From contig NZ_CP107947.1 of assembly GCF_036059255.1 (NCBI RefSeq), forward strand, positions 7,688,001 to 7,752,000: a stretch of 64,000 nt of DNA. The letters run 5' to 3'. Positions 26,977 through 36,142 of the stretch are shown here, in pieces (within the stretch, counting starts at the first letter, position 1; each line of letters begins with the position of its first letter). A program made the translations under genes and the position numbers. This stretch comes from Micromonospora sp. NBC_00389 (GTDB lineage: Bacteria > Actinomycetota > Actinomycetes > Mycobacteriales > Micromonosporaceae). Below the pieces are notes generated by a model, which searched no databases, was not told the origin of the DNA, and was given only the letters and a program-made list of their open reading frames with translations.

Positions 26977-27036
26977 ACGGCCGAGACCGACCGGCCGGGC
27001 GGGACACGCCCGGCGGTATCGCGCTCGCGGCGGTGA

Positions 27037-27071
27037 CCGGCCCGCCGGGCGGGGCACGCCCGGCGGGCCGG
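27037..27071 (-). terminator. Hairpin terminator after the ThuA-domain gene
   Basis: Perfect 14-bp stem CCGGCCCGCCGGGC / GCCCGGCGGGCCGG, 7-base loop, 27 bases beyond the stop codon of the gene at 27098-29215. Stem stability alone makes it a convincing terminator. Confidence 0.8.
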
Positions 27072-27097
27072 ATCAGCGGGGTCGGATCAGCGAGGGA

Positions 27098-29215
27098 TCA
27101 GGGCAGGGTCCACTTCTGGTTGGCCGCGCCGTTGCAGGTCCAGAGGTGCACGATCGTGCTGTCCGCGGAGTTGTTTCCGGAGACGTCGAGGCACTTGGCC
27201 GACGACGCGTTGCGCAGGCTGCCATCGGCCTGGGCGGCCCAGTTCTGCGCGCCGGTGCCGTTGCAGGTCCAGAGCTGGATCTTGGTGCCGTCGGCGGTGC
27301 CGCTGCCGGACACGTCGAGGCACTTGCCCAACGCCTTGATCGTCGAGTTCGGCGTCACCGTCCAGGTCTGCGCCGTACTGCCGTTGCAGGTGTAGATCTG
27401 GATCTGGGTGCCGTCGGCGGTGCCGCCGGAACGCACGTCCAGACACTTGCCGCCCAGGCCCTTGATCGGGCCGACCCCGGGGGTGCCGCCACCGCCGCCC
27501 CTGACCAGGGTGAAGTCGTCCACGTCGAAGAGCCCCGTGCCACTACCGGTGAAGGTGAGGTAGAGGCTCTGGGCGCCGGACGGGACGCCGGACAGTGCGG
27601 TGGTGACGTTCGCGAAGGTGGTCCAGCTGCCGGTGTTCGGCACCGCGACCGAGCCGAGCACCGGACCGGTGGCCGAGCCGGTACGCACCTGGATGGTGCC
27701 GCCCGCGCCGCCGGAGACGACCCGGGACGTGAACGAGGTGACGCCGGTCAGGTTCACACCGTTGTACGCGGACCAGTCGCCCGGGTCGATGTAGCCGATG
27801 GTCTGGCCGCCGTTGGCGCCCGCCTTGGTGAACGGGGTGACCCCGTTGGCCGAGCTGAACGCCTCGGCCTGGATGGTGGTGTTCCCGGTCGGCGGTGGCG
27901 TGGTGCCCAACTCCTTGATCCGGATGTTGCGGAACGAGGCGTCGTCGCCGGTGCCGTGGTTCTGGATGCCGATGTGGCCGGCCAGCGAACGGACCGGGTT
28001 GGTGTTGGTGAAATCGTTGATCTTCACGCCGTTGAGGAAGATCTGCAGCCGCTCGCCCTCGACCAGCAGCTCGTAGGTGTTCCACTCCCCCGCCGCGTTG
28101 AGCGCCGCGTCACGGGCCGCGATGTCCGCGGACTTGAAGGTGTAGACCGACCCGGTGGTGCGGTCGGCCGCGTCGGTGGCGTCGATCTGGATCTCGTAGC
28201 CGTTGTCCACTGCCGACCACGGGTCACTGGACGGTGGGAAGCCGATGAACACGCCCGAGTTGTCGTCGCCGGCCAGCTTCCAGTCCAGCTTCAGCGAGTA
28301 GTTGGTGAACTGCTTGGCGTTGTACCAGAGCATCCCCATGCCACCCACCGAGGTGAGGGTGGCGTCGGAGTTGGTGAAGTTGCCCGGGCCGGCCTGCGAC
28401 CAGCCGCTGGTCGAGCCGTTGTAGAGCGGGGTGTAGCCGGTCTCGGGCCGGCAGTCGGCCTTGCTCCGACCGGCCGCGTACCGGATGCCGCCGAGCAGGT
28501 GTGCCCGGAACGCGGGCTCCGCGTACGACGACTGGGTGTGCCCGCCGCCGGTGTAGAAGGACCGGCCACCGTTGTAGCTCTTGCACCAGGAGTGCGGGTG
28601 GTCGGCGCCCATCCCGCCACCGGAGTACGACGACTCGTCCAGGGTGGCCAGCACGTGGGCGGTGGACCGGGCGTTGGTCCGGTAGTTGTACCACTCGTCG
28701 GTGCGGGTCCAGGTCTGCGGCAGGTGCGCGGTGGCCGCGTGCCCCCGGTCCTCCACCTTGACGTTGGCCTGCTGGATGGCCGGGTGCGAGGCGAACCACG
28801 CGCCGACCAGGTTGCCGTAGAACGGCCAGTCGTACTCGGTGTCGGCGGCGGCGTGCACACCCACGTACCCGCGACCCGATCCGATGTACGACTCGAAGAC
28901 GGTCTGCTGGCTGGCGTTGAGCACGTCGCCGGTGGTGTTGAGGAAGACCACCGCCTCGTACTGGTTGAGGTTGGCGGTGGTGAACGCCGCGGCGTCCTCA
29001 GTGGCGGTGACGGTGAAGTTGTTCGCCGCGCCCAGGTCCCGGATGGTCTGGATGCCGACCGGGATCGCGTCGTGGCGGAAGCCGGCGGTCTTGGAGAAGA
29101 CCAGCACGTCGTAGGGGGCGTCGGCGGCGCTGGCCGGGGCGGCCGGGGTGGTACAGGCGATGACGGCGAGGACGACGGTGGCCGCGCCGAGGACGGGTCG
29201 CAGGAGTCTGCGCAT
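27098..29215 (-). CDS. Secreted ThuA + DUF1080 + CBM + ricin-lectin protein
   Basis: 705 residues. Signal peptide ~1-30 (RRLLRPVLGAATVVLAVIAC...ASA). Domains: ThuA-like (~35-250; YDVLVFSKTAGFRHDAIPVG, YVGVHAAADTEYDW), DUF1080 / 3-keto-disaccharide hydrolase-type (~258-437; FTPLYNGS-like start TPLYNGSTSGWSQ, GVFIGFPPSSDPW, YEIQIDATDAADR), a CBM6-like beta domain (~445-575) and a C-terminal ricin-B lectin (~580-705) with three QxW-type repeats (QTWTV, QNWAA, QKWTL). Extracellular, probably acting on a bound polysaccharide or oxidised sugar. Its lectin is nearly identical to that of the upstream gene, with which it may share an operon, although a hairpin separates them. Confidence 0.9.
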   Translation of the reverse strand: MRRLLRPVLGAATVVLAVIACTTPAAPASAADAPYDVLVFSKTAGFRHDAIPVGIQTIRDLGAANNFTVTATEDAAAFTTANLNQYEAVVFLNTTGDVLNASQQTVFESYIGSGRGYVGVHAAADTEYDWPFYGNLVGAWFASHPAIQQANVKVEDRGHAATAHLPQTWTRTDEWYNYRTNARSTAHVLATLDESSYSGGGMGADHPHSWCKSYNGGRSFYTGGGHTQSSYAEPAFRAHLLGGIRYAAGRSKADCRPETGYTPLYNGSTSGWSQAGPGNFTNSDATLTSVGGMGMLWYNAKQFTNYSLKLDWKLAGDDNSGVFIGFPPSSDPWSAVDNGYEIQIDATDAADRTTGSVYTFKSADIAARDAALNAAGEWNTYELLVEGERLQIFLNGVKINDFTNTNPVRSLAGHIGIQNHGTGDDASFRNIRIKELGTTPPPTGNTTIQAEAFSSANGVTPFTKAGANGGQTIGYIDPGDWSAYNGVNLTGVTSFTSRVVSGGAGGTIQVRTGSATGPVLGSVAVPNTGSWTTFANVTTALSGVPSGAQSLYLTFTGSGTGLFDVDDFTLVRGGGGGTPGVGPIKGLGGKCLDVRSGGTADGTQIQIYTCNGSTAQTWTVTPNSTIKALGKCLDVSGSGTADGTKIQLWTCNGTGAQNWAAQADGSLRNASSAKCLDVSGNNSADSTIVHLWTCNGAANQKWTLP

Positions 29216-29235
29216 GTCGCTCTCCTAAGAACGGT

Positions 29236-29283
29236 TAGGAGGGGTCCCTTGCACCACACTAGGCGTTGACAAGGGGCCCCTCC
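29236..29283 (-). terminator. Hairpin between the two secreted-protein genes
   Basis: Arms AGGAGGGGTCCCTTG (29236-29250) and CAAGGGGCCCCTCCT (29269-29283) pair over 15 bp with one mismatch, loop 18 bases. It starts just past the stop of the dehydrogenase gene and may end or attenuate its transcript. The AAGGGGCCCCT motif looks like a hairpin that recurs in Micromonosporaceae intergenic regions (from memory, unverified). Confidence 0.7.
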
Positions 29284-29290
29284 TGTCAAC

Positions 29291-32164
29291 TCAGGGCAGG
29301 GTCCACTTCTGGTTCGCGGCGGCGGTGCAGGTCCAGAGGTGCACGGCGGTGCTGTCCGCCGAGTTGTTTCCGGAGACGTCGAGGCACTTGCCGGACTGCG
29401 TGTTGCGCACCGTGCCGTCGGCCTGCGCGGCCCAGTTCTGCGCACCGGTCCCGTTGCAGGTCCAGAGCTGGATCTTGGTGCCGTCGGCCGAACCGCCGCC
29501 CGAGACGTCGAGGCACTTGCCCAATGCCTTGATCGTCGAGTTCGGCGTGACCGTCCAGGTCTGCGCCGTACTGCCGTTGCAGGTGTAGATCTGGATCTGG
29601 GTGCCGTCGGCGGTGGCGCCGGAGCGCACGTCCAGGCACTTGCCGGCCAGGCCCTTGATCGGACCGGCCCCGCCGGCGGGCGGTGCCCCGGTGGTGAAGG
29701 TGAACGCGTCCACGTCATAGAGCGCGCCGGTGCCCGACCCGGCGAACGTCAGGTAGAGCGTGGTGGTGCCGGTCGGCGGGTTGGTGATCGCCCCCGTCAC
29801 CGTGGTGAAGGTTTCCCAGCCCCCGGTGACCGGGACGGTGGCCGAGCCGAGCACCGTGCCGGTGGCCGAGCCGGCCCGGACCTGGAGTGTGCCGCCGGCA
29901 CCCGCCGAGGAGACCCGGGCGCTGAACGAGGTCACGTTGCCAAGCCGGTACGGCTGGAACGCGATCCAGTCGCCGTTGTTGATGTCGCCGACGGTCTTGC
30001 CGCCCTCGGCCGGGGTCTTGCTGAACACGTTGATGCCGGACGAGGTGCCGAAGAACTCGGCCTGCCGGTGCCGCGGCGGCAGCGTGTGCTGGGTGTGCGT
30101 GGTCAGCCCGCCGGCGTCGGTGTACTCGGCGTCGAAGATGGCGAAGATGTTCGCCGCGTCGTCGTGCTCACCGTCGACCGGGATGGTGATCGTGCCGGAG
30201 CAGCCGGTCTTGGAGGTGATCTGGTGCCCGTGCTGGTCGTGCCCGAGCACGTAGGTCATCTTGACCTTCGTGCAGTCGATCGTGCCGTCCTCCGGGTCGG
30301 TGACCGTGATGCTGAACGGCACCGTGTCGCCGAAGCTGAACAGTTGCCCGTTGCCGGGGCTGTTGATGGTCACCGTGGGCGCGGTGTTGCCGACGTTGAT
30401 CACCACGCTGGCGCTGCCGGTGGCGCCCTGCGGGTCCCGCACGGTCAGCGTCGCGGTGTAGGTGCCGTTGGTGGTGTACGTCTTCGACGGGTTGGCCGCC
30501 GTGGAGGTGGTGCCGTCACCGAAGTTCCACGAGTACGTCAGCGCGCCGCCCTCGGGGTCGGACGAGCCGGCCGAGGAGAACGTCACCGCCAGCGGTGCGG
30601 CACCGGAGGTCCTGTTCGCGCTGGCCGTGGCGTTGGGCGCCCGGTTGCCGCCCCCGACGTAATCGAAGCGGTAGAGCGCGGAGTTGGCGTCACCGTTGAA
30701 GTAGCCGGTGCCGTAGTCGAGCACGTAGTACGCCCCGTCCGGGCCGAACGCCGAGTCCATCACCTGCTTGCCGACCCAGGGGAAGGCGTCGATGGTGCCG
30801 CGGGAGCCGTCGGCGTTGACGTGGATCGGCTTGATCCAGCCGCGGCCGAACTCGCTGGCGAAGAACTGCCCGTCGAACGACTGCGGGAACTTCGTCGTCG
30901 AGGTCGACGAGGCGTTGTACCGGTAGACCGGGCCGCCCATCGGCGACTCGGAGCCGCCGCCGAACTCTGGCGGGGTGCCGGCGTCGCCGGCGTACCGGAT
31001 CCAGGCCGGCTTGGCCGCCGGCAGGGTGCCCAGCCCGGTGTTGCGGAACGAGTTGTTGGTCGGCCCGCCGGTGCAGTTGTACTTCGCCCCGCCGGTGTTG
31101 GCCGCGAAGTCCCACTCGTTGTACGTCTCGGTGCTGGTGTTGGTGCCGGTGCAGTACGGCCAGCCGTAGTTGCCCGCCGCGTCGACCCGGTTGAACTCCA
31201 CCTGGCCGGACGGCCCGCGGGTGGCGCTGGTGGTGCCGGCGTCCGGCCCGTAGTCACCGACGTAGACGACGCCGGTGGCCTTGTCCACGCTGATCCGGAA
31301 CGGGTTGCGGAAGCCCATCGCGTAGATCTCCGACCGGGTCCTGGCCGTGCCGGGCGCGAACAGGTTGCCCGCCGGGATGGAGTACGTGCCGTTGGCGTTC
31401 ACCTTGATCCGCAGGATCTTGCCGCGCAGGTCGTTGGTGTTGCCGGCGCTGCGCTGCGCGTCGTACGCCGGGTTGCGGTTGGTCCGCTCGTCGATCGGGG
31501 AGTAGCCGGCCGAGTCGAACGGGTTGCTGTCGTCGCCGGTGGAGAGGTAGAGGTTGCCGGCGGCGTCGAAGTCGATGTCCCCGCCGACGTGGCAGCACAT
31601 CCCGCGATCGGCCGGCACGTCGAGCACGTCGACCTTGCTGGCCTGGTTGATCGTGAAGTCGGCGTTGAGGGTGAACCGGGAGAGCCGGTTGACGCCCTGC
31701 CAGGCCGAGAAGTCGGTGCCGGTGGCCGGCGCGTCGCCGGCGGGCGTGGCGAGCGGCGGGGCGTAGTAGAGGAAGATCTGCCGGTTGCTGGCGAAGTTCG
31801 GGTCGACCCCGACGCCCTGCAGCCCCTCCTCGTCGTGGTTGTAGACCGGCAGGGTGCCGATCACGGCGGTGGTGCCGTTGGCGTCGGTGCGGCGCAGTGT
31901 GCCGTTGCGGGCGGTGTGCAGGACCGAGCGGTCCGGCAGCACGGCCAGCGACATCGGTTCGCCCATCTCGGCCACGCCGCGGGCGAGCTCGACCTGCTGG
32001 AAGTCGGTGGCGTTGATCGGGTGCGCCTGGGTGGGGGTGGGGCCGCCGAGCGCGGCCGGGCCGGCGCCGAGTGCGACCGTGCCGGCCGCGGCCACCAGCA
32101 GCAGGGCCGATCCGGCGGAGAACCATCGTCGGGATCGGTGGGTGGGAGCATCCTTCATGGACAT
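29291..32164 (-). CDS. Secreted PQQ-type sugar dehydrogenase with PKD, CBM and ricin-lectin domains
   Basis: 957 residues. N-terminal twin-Arg-like signal (HRSRRWFSAGSALLLVAAAG). Residues ~50-500 are a GSDH-type beta-propeller (GEPMSLAVLPDRSVLHTAR, EGLQGVGVDPNFASNRQIFLYY, CCHVGGDIDFDAAGNLYLSTGDDS, GFRNPFRISVDKATG, YGWPYC). Then a PKD domain (~505-585; YSWNFGDGT), a second Ig-like domain (~590-690), a CBM6-like domain and a C-terminal ricin-B lectin. This family oxidises sugars outside the cell; substrate and electron acceptor unknown. Start could also be the ATG at 32158. Confidence 0.9.
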   Translation of the reverse strand: MSMKDAPTHRSRRWFSAGSALLLVAAAGTVALGAGPAALGGPTPTQAHPINATDFQQVELARGVAEMGEPMSLAVLPDRSVLHTARNGTLRRTDANGTTAVIGTLPVYNHDEEGLQGVGVDPNFASNRQIFLYYAPPLATPAGDAPATGTDFSAWQGVNRLSRFTLNADFTINQASKVDVLDVPADRGMCCHVGGDIDFDAAGNLYLSTGDDSNPFDSAGYSPIDERTNRNPAYDAQRSAGNTNDLRGKILRIKVNANGTYSIPAGNLFAPGTARTRSEIYAMGFRNPFRISVDKATGVVYVGDYGPDAGTTSATRGPSGQVEFNRVDAAGNYGWPYCTGTNTSTETYNEWDFAANTGGAKYNCTGGPTNNSFRNTGLGTLPAAKPAWIRYAGDAGTPPEFGGGSESPMGGPVYRYNASSTSTTKFPQSFDGQFFASEFGRGWIKPIHVNADGSRGTIDAFPWVGKQVMDSAFGPDGAYYVLDYGTGYFNGDANSALYRFDYVGGGNRAPNATASANRTSGAAPLAVTFSSAGSSDPEGGALTYSWNFGDGTTSTAANPSKTYTTNGTYTATLTVRDPQGATGSASVVINVGNTAPTVTINSPGNGQLFSFGDTVPFSITVTDPEDGTIDCTKVKMTYVLGHDQHGHQITSKTGCSGTITIPVDGEHDDAANIFAIFDAEYTDAGGLTTHTQHTLPPRHRQAEFFGTSSGINVFSKTPAEGGKTVGDINNGDWIAFQPYRLGNVTSFSARVSSAGAGGTLQVRAGSATGTVLGSATVPVTGGWETFTTVTGAITNPPTGTTTLYLTFAGSGTGALYDVDAFTFTTGAPPAGGAGPIKGLAGKCLDVRSGATADGTQIQIYTCNGSTAQTWTVTPNSTIKALGKCLDVSGGGSADGTKIQLWTCNGTGAQNWAAQADGTVRNTQSGKCLDVSGNNSADSTAVHLWTCTAAANQKWTLP

Positions 32165-32303
32165 CGTTGTGCTGTCCCTTCCTGACGAATGACTGCCAGG
32201 CCGGGCGCGCGCCGTCGCGCCGGATGCCGTAGCGGTGGTGGGGTGGGGTCGATGGGTTACCGCGCCGCCGGTTCACCTCGACGAAACATTGTCGTGTTGG
32301 CCA

Positions 32304-32325
32304 CGACACTAAGTTACGAGTGTCG
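32304..32325. promoter_or_regulatory. Inverted repeat upstream of the sugar dehydrogenase gene
   Basis: CGACACT and AGTGTCG, exact 7-bp arms around AAGTTACG, in an AT-richer patch 140 bases upstream of the start. The half site (G)TGTCG also occurs in a palindrome upstream of the ROK gene (47801-47813). A shared operator is possible but unproven. Confidence 0.45.
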
Positions 32326-32451
32326 ATGTGTCTATACCTTCCGGCGAACCGGCGTGAACTTTCGTCGATTCGGCTGAAAGTCACCAGGCAGCGCCGTTCC
32401 CCAAAGACGGCGGACGATGTCCGGGGGGCGAGGCCGACGAACGCCGGCGAA

Positions 32452-33519
32452 TCAGGCGCGGCGGTCGATCGCCTGTGCGGCCAGCGCGACCAGCGCGGCG
32501 CGGGCCTCGTCGGCCACCGTCGCGGTCTCCAGCGCGACCAGCGCGGCCTCGGTACGGACCCGGATCATCTGCTCGATCCGTTCCCGGGCGCCGGTCGCCT
32601 CGATGATCCCGCGCAGCTCCGCCGCGCCGTCAGCGTCCAGCGCTGGATTGCCGAACAGCTCCCGCAGCCTGGCGGTCTGCGGCCGGTCGGCGGCGCTACG
32701 GGCCAGTGCCATCATCACCGTCGGCTTGCCCTCGCGCAGGTCGTCCAGGACGGACTTGCCGGTGACCGCCGGGTCACCGAAGACGCCCAGCACGTCGTCG
32801 CGGAGTTGAAACGCGTCACCCAGCGGGTCACCGAACTCGCCCAGCGCGGCGATCAGCTCCGGCCCCGCGCCGGCCAGGGCCGCGCCGATCTGCAACGGCC
32901 GGGTCACCGTGTACCGGGCCGCCTTCATCCGGATCACGGTCAGCGCGCTGGCCACCGAGCCGTCGCCCACCCCGGAGACCAGGTCCAGGTACTCCCCCGC
33001 GATCACCTCGGTACGCATCAGCGCGAACATCCCGTACCCCCGGTGCACCTGCTCGGTGCTCAGGCCGCACTCGTGGAACATCTGGTCCGACCAGGCCGCG
33101 CAGAGATCCCCGCAGAGCAGCGCGGTGTTGCGTCCGTACGCCTCGGGGTCGCCACGCCACGACGAGCGGGCGTGCAGGTCGGCGAAGAGCCGGTGCACGG
33201 ACGGCTCACCCCGGCGGCGGTCGCTGCCGTCCAGGATGTCGTCGTGGATCAGCGCGAACGCGTGGAACAGCTCCAGTGCCGCCGCGGCCACGACGATCGG
33301 GGTGCCGTCGGCCGCCCCGGCACCGCGCCAGCCCCAGTAGCAGAAGAGCGGTCGCAGCCGCTTGCCGCCGGCCAGCACGAACCGGTACAGCGCGGTGAAC
33401 ACGCCGCGCGGCGCGCCGTCCGGCCAGTCCGGGCCCTGCCGGTCGAGGAAACCGGCCAACTCCGCGTCGAAGCGAGCCCGCAGCCCGCTGGCGTCGGTGG
33501 GCGCGACGGTGACCGTCAT
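32452..33519 (-). CDS. Polyprenyl diphosphate synthase (GGPP-type)
   Basis: 355 residues from the ATG at 33519, which overlaps the stop of the preceding gene by 4 bases. Trans-isoprenyl synthase motifs are intact: GGKRLRP, first Asp-rich motif HDDILDGSD, FQLRDDVLGVFGD as second Asp-rich region, and KPTVMMALA. It condenses isopentenyl diphosphate onto an allylic diphosphate; the small residues before the first Asp motif suggest a C20 or longer product. As the last gene of an operon that also encodes a UbiA prenyltransferase, it very probably makes the prenyl donor for it. Confidence 0.93.
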   Translation of the reverse strand: MTVTVAPTDASGLRARFDAELAGFLDRQGPDWPDGAPRGVFTALYRFVLAGGKRLRPLFCYWGWRGAGAADGTPIVVAAAALELFHAFALIHDDILDGSDRRRGEPSVHRLFADLHARSSWRGDPEAYGRNTALLCGDLCAAWSDQMFHECGLSTEQVHRGYGMFALMRTEVIAGEYLDLVSGVGDGSVASALTVIRMKAARYTVTRPLQIGAALAGAGPELIAALGEFGDPLGDAFQLRDDVLGVFGDPAVTGKSVLDDLREGKPTVMMALARSAADRPQTARLRELFGNPALDADGAAELRGIIEATGARERIEQMIRVRTEAALVALETATVADEARAALVALAAQAIDRRA

Positions 33520-34940
33520 GACCCCTCCCCCGGCCGGCCCGCCTCCGCGCCGCCCCCGGAGGTCAGCCCGGCCAGCTCCAGCAGCAGTGCCTTGACCTCG
33601 GTGGCGGCGATCCGCTCCCGGGCGGCGGTCGGGTCGGAGCAGAGCAGCACCGGAGCGTCCGCCGGGTCGGTCGGCAGTCGCCCGTGCGAGCCGCGTACCG
33701 CCCGCGCCCCGGCGTCCAGGCCGACCGCGCTCATCAGGTAGCGCATGCCCAGCTTCTTGCGGGCCAGCGCCACCCCGGCGCGACGCTTGGCCGCACCTGG
33801 CGCGGCCGGATCGAAGAACAGCTCGGCCGGGTCGTAACCCGGCTTCCGATGGATCTCCACCAGCCGGGCGAAGTCCGGTGCGCGGGCGTCGTCCAGCCAG
33901 TAGTAGTAGGTGAACCACGCGTCCGGCTCGGCCACCAGCACCAGCTCCCCGGCGCGTGGATGATCCAGCCCGTGCGCGGCCTTGCCCTCGGCGTCGAGCA
34001 CCTCGGCCACGCCGGGCAGCCCGGCGCAGAGCTTCGCCACCGCCGGCACGTCGGCCGGGTCCCGGACGTAGACGTGCGCGACCTGGTGGTCGGCGACCGC
34101 GAACGCCCGGGACGTCCACGGGTCGAGGTACTCCATGCCGGCCTGGGTGTGCACCCGCAGCAGCCCCTCGGCGCGCAGCAGCCGGTTGACGTCCACCGGC
34201 CGGGACACGTCGGTGATGCCGTACTCCGAGAGCACCACCACCGTGGCGTCGCGGGCCCGGGCGGCGTCCAGCAGCGGCCCGAGCACCGTGTCCAACTCGG
34301 CCGCCGCGGCCGCGGCCTGGGCCGAGGACGGGCCGTACCGTTGCAGGTCGTAGTCCAGGTGCGGGACGTAGACCAGGGTCAGGTCGGGCGACACGTCGGC
34401 CAGGATCTGTTCAGCCGCCTGGCAGATCCACCGTGACGAGGGCAGCCCGGCCGTCGGCCCCCAGTAGGTGAACAGCGGGAAGGTGCCCAGCCGCCCGGTG
34501 AGCGCGTCGTGCAGCTCCGGCGGGTCGGTGTAGCAGTCCGGCTCCTTGCGGCCGTCGGCGTAGTAGACCGGTCGCGGGGTGACCGTCCAGTCGACGTCCG
34601 CGCCCATGGCGTACCACCAGCAGACGTTGGCGACGGTGTAGCCGGGCTCGGCCCGACGGGCCGCCTGCCAGAGCTTCTCCCCGCCGACCAGCGCGTTGTG
34701 CTGCCGCCACAGCAGCACCTCACCCAGCTCCCGGAAATACCACCCGTTGCCGACGATCCCGTGCCCGCTCGGCGGCTCGCCGGTGAGGAAGGTGGACTGC
34801 ACCGAGCAGGTCACCGCGGGCAGCACGGTGCCCAGCTCGGCCCGGAAGCCGCCGTCGGCGACCCCCCGCAGCCGAGGCATGTGCGCCAGCAGTCGCGGGG
34901 TCAGCCCGACCACATCGAGCACCACCAGTCGCCGGCTCAT
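33516..34940 (-). CDS. EboF-like phosphodiesterase / nucleotide pyrophosphatase
   Basis: 474 residues, alkaline-phosphatase superfamily. N-terminal metal strand RRLVVLDVVGLTP, nucleophile region LPAVTCSVQSTFLTGEPPSGHG with Thr, HGIVGNGWY, metal region YVPHLDYDLQRYGP, then VVLSEYGITDV and ADHQVAHVYVRDP. In generic NPPs the SEYG position is S-D-H-G, so one metal ligand pair is altered. No signal peptide, so it acts in the cytoplasm. It overlaps both neighbours by 4 bases. Position and family fit the sixth gene of ebo clusters. Confidence 0.8.
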   Translation of the reverse strand: MSRRLVVLDVVGLTPRLLAHMPRLRGVADGGFRAELGTVLPAVTCSVQSTFLTGEPPSGHGIVGNGWYFRELGEVLLWRQHNALVGGEKLWQAARRAEPGYTVANVCWWYAMGADVDWTVTPRPVYYADGRKEPDCYTDPPELHDALTGRLGTFPLFTYWGPTAGLPSSRWICQAAEQILADVSPDLTLVYVPHLDYDLQRYGPSSAQAAAAAAELDTVLGPLLDAARARDATVVVLSEYGITDVSRPVDVNRLLRAEGLLRVHTQAGMEYLDPWTSRAFAVADHQVAHVYVRDPADVPAVAKLCAGLPGVAEVLDAEGKAAHGLDHPRAGELVLVAEPDAWFTYYYWLDDARAPDFARLVEIHRKPGYDPAELFFDPAAPGAAKRRAGVALARKKLGMRYLMSAVGLDAGARAVRGSHGRLPTDPADAPVLLCSDPTAARERIAATEVKALLLELAGLTSGGGAEAGRPGEGS

Positions 34941-36142
34941 CGCGGCACCGCCGCGCAGGGCGTCGTGGTCAGCTCCGGGGTCAGGCCCAGGCCGACCAGC
35001 TCGGCGCGAGCGAAGGCCAGCTCGGCGGCGATGCCGGCGGCCAGCTCCGCGTCGGTGCCCGGCCGCCGTGCGGCCGGCAGCACCCCCCAGGTGTACGTCT
35101 CCACGTCGAGGTGGTCACAGCCGGCCGCCGGCCCGGCGTAGAGCGCGGCCAGCGCGGCGCGCAGCACCGGCAGGGTGGAGCCGACCGGCTCCTCGGGTGG
35201 GGCGTGCAGGGGCACGTGGTAGTGCACCCGCCACGGGCCGGGCAGCGCCGCGTCGAGCGCCGCGTCCAGGTCGTCGGCCGCGTACGCCGGGTCGGCCGGG
35301 TCGACCCCGCCCGCGCAGCCGGCGCTCCGGGTCTGGTGCAGGAAGCGCGGCTCCACCCAGCGGCGCAGCGCGTCGGCGCCGCCGGCCGGGTCGGCCGCCT
35401 CGACGGCGGCGGAGACCTGGACCTTGACCACCGGCAGGCCGGCCGTCCGCAGCCGGTCCAGCGCCGCGCCGGGCTCCTCCCACGCACAGGCCAGGTGGGC
35501 GAGGTCGAGGCAGATGCCCAACCGCTCAGTGTCCATACCGGACAGTAGCGTGGCGGCCTGGCCGGTGCTCTCCACCACACAGCCAGGCTCCGGCTCGAAG
35601 CCGACCCGCACCTGCCGGCCGGTGTCCCGCTGCACCGCGGCCAGGCCGGCGGCGAGCTGGTCCAGCCGACGTCGGGCGGCATCGGCCTGGTCGGCGCCCC
35701 AGGGCTGCCGCCAGGCCAGCGGCAGGGTGGAGATCGAGCCCCGGGCGGCGTCGTCGGGTAGCAGGTCGGCGAGCACCCGGGCCAGATCCAGGGTGTACGT
35801 CAACCGCTGCTCGGTGGTCCAGTCGGGGCGGTAGACGTCGTGCTTGACCACCGGCGCCTGGAAGGCCGCGTACGGGAAGCCGTTGAGGGTCACCACCTCC
35901 AGCCCGCGCGCATCCAGCTCGGCGCGCAGCCGGCGGCGCAGCGCCGGGTCGGCGGCCAGCTCGGCGGCGACCGGTGCGGCCAGCCACAGGCCGAGGCCGA
36001 GCAGGTCGGAGCCGAGCGCCGCGCGTACCGGCACGGCGTAGGTGTCCAGTTGAGCGAGGATGCCGGCGAACTCCTCGGCGGGGTGCACGTTGGTGCAGTA
36101 GCCGAGGTGGACGGTCTCGCCGCCGGCATGCCGCAGCCGCAT
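34937..36142 (-). CDS. eboE: Metabolite traffic protein EboE (xylose-isomerase-like TIM barrel)
   Basis: 401 residues. Opening VHLGYCTNVHPAEEFAGILAQL and the segment VTLNGFPYAAFQAPVVKHDVYRPDW are typical of EboE; metal ligands in VGFEPEPGCVVES, GICLDLAHLACAW and VHYHVPLHAP. Active-site architecture is that of a TIM-barrel isomerase, but no reaction is known for EboE; in cyanobacteria and algae-associated bacteria ebo genes are linked to export or trafficking of secondary metabolites. Its ATG shares one base with the stop of eboB (TGATG). Confidence 0.88.
   Translation of the reverse strand: MRLRHAGGETVHLGYCTNVHPAEEFAGILAQLDTYAVPVRAALGSDLLGLGLWLAAPVAAELAADPALRRRLRAELDARGLEVVTLNGFPYAAFQAPVVKHDVYRPDWTTEQRLTYTLDLARVLADLLPDDAARGSISTLPLAWRQPWGADQADAARRRLDQLAAGLAAVQRDTGRQVRVGFEPEPGCVVESTGQAATLLSGMDTERLGICLDLAHLACAWEEPGAALDRLRTAGLPVVKVQVSAAVEAADPAGGADALRRWVEPRFLHQTRSAGCAGGVDPADPAYAADDLDAALDAALPGPWRVHYHVPLHAPPEEPVGSTLPVLRAALAALYAGPAAGCDHLDVETYTWGVLPAARRPGTDAELAAGIAAELAFARAELVGLGLTPELTTTPCAAVPR

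Noticed and set aside
26609..29269. Long + strand open frame of 886 codons
   Set aside because: It is the antisense of the ThuA-domain gene joined to the 24-bp repeat; composition is Gly/Arg/Val-rich with no domain, while the - strand shows clear secreted-enzyme domains.
29339..32185. Long + strand open frame of 948 codons
   Set aside because: Antisense shadow of the sugar dehydrogenase gene, caused by high GC at third positions.
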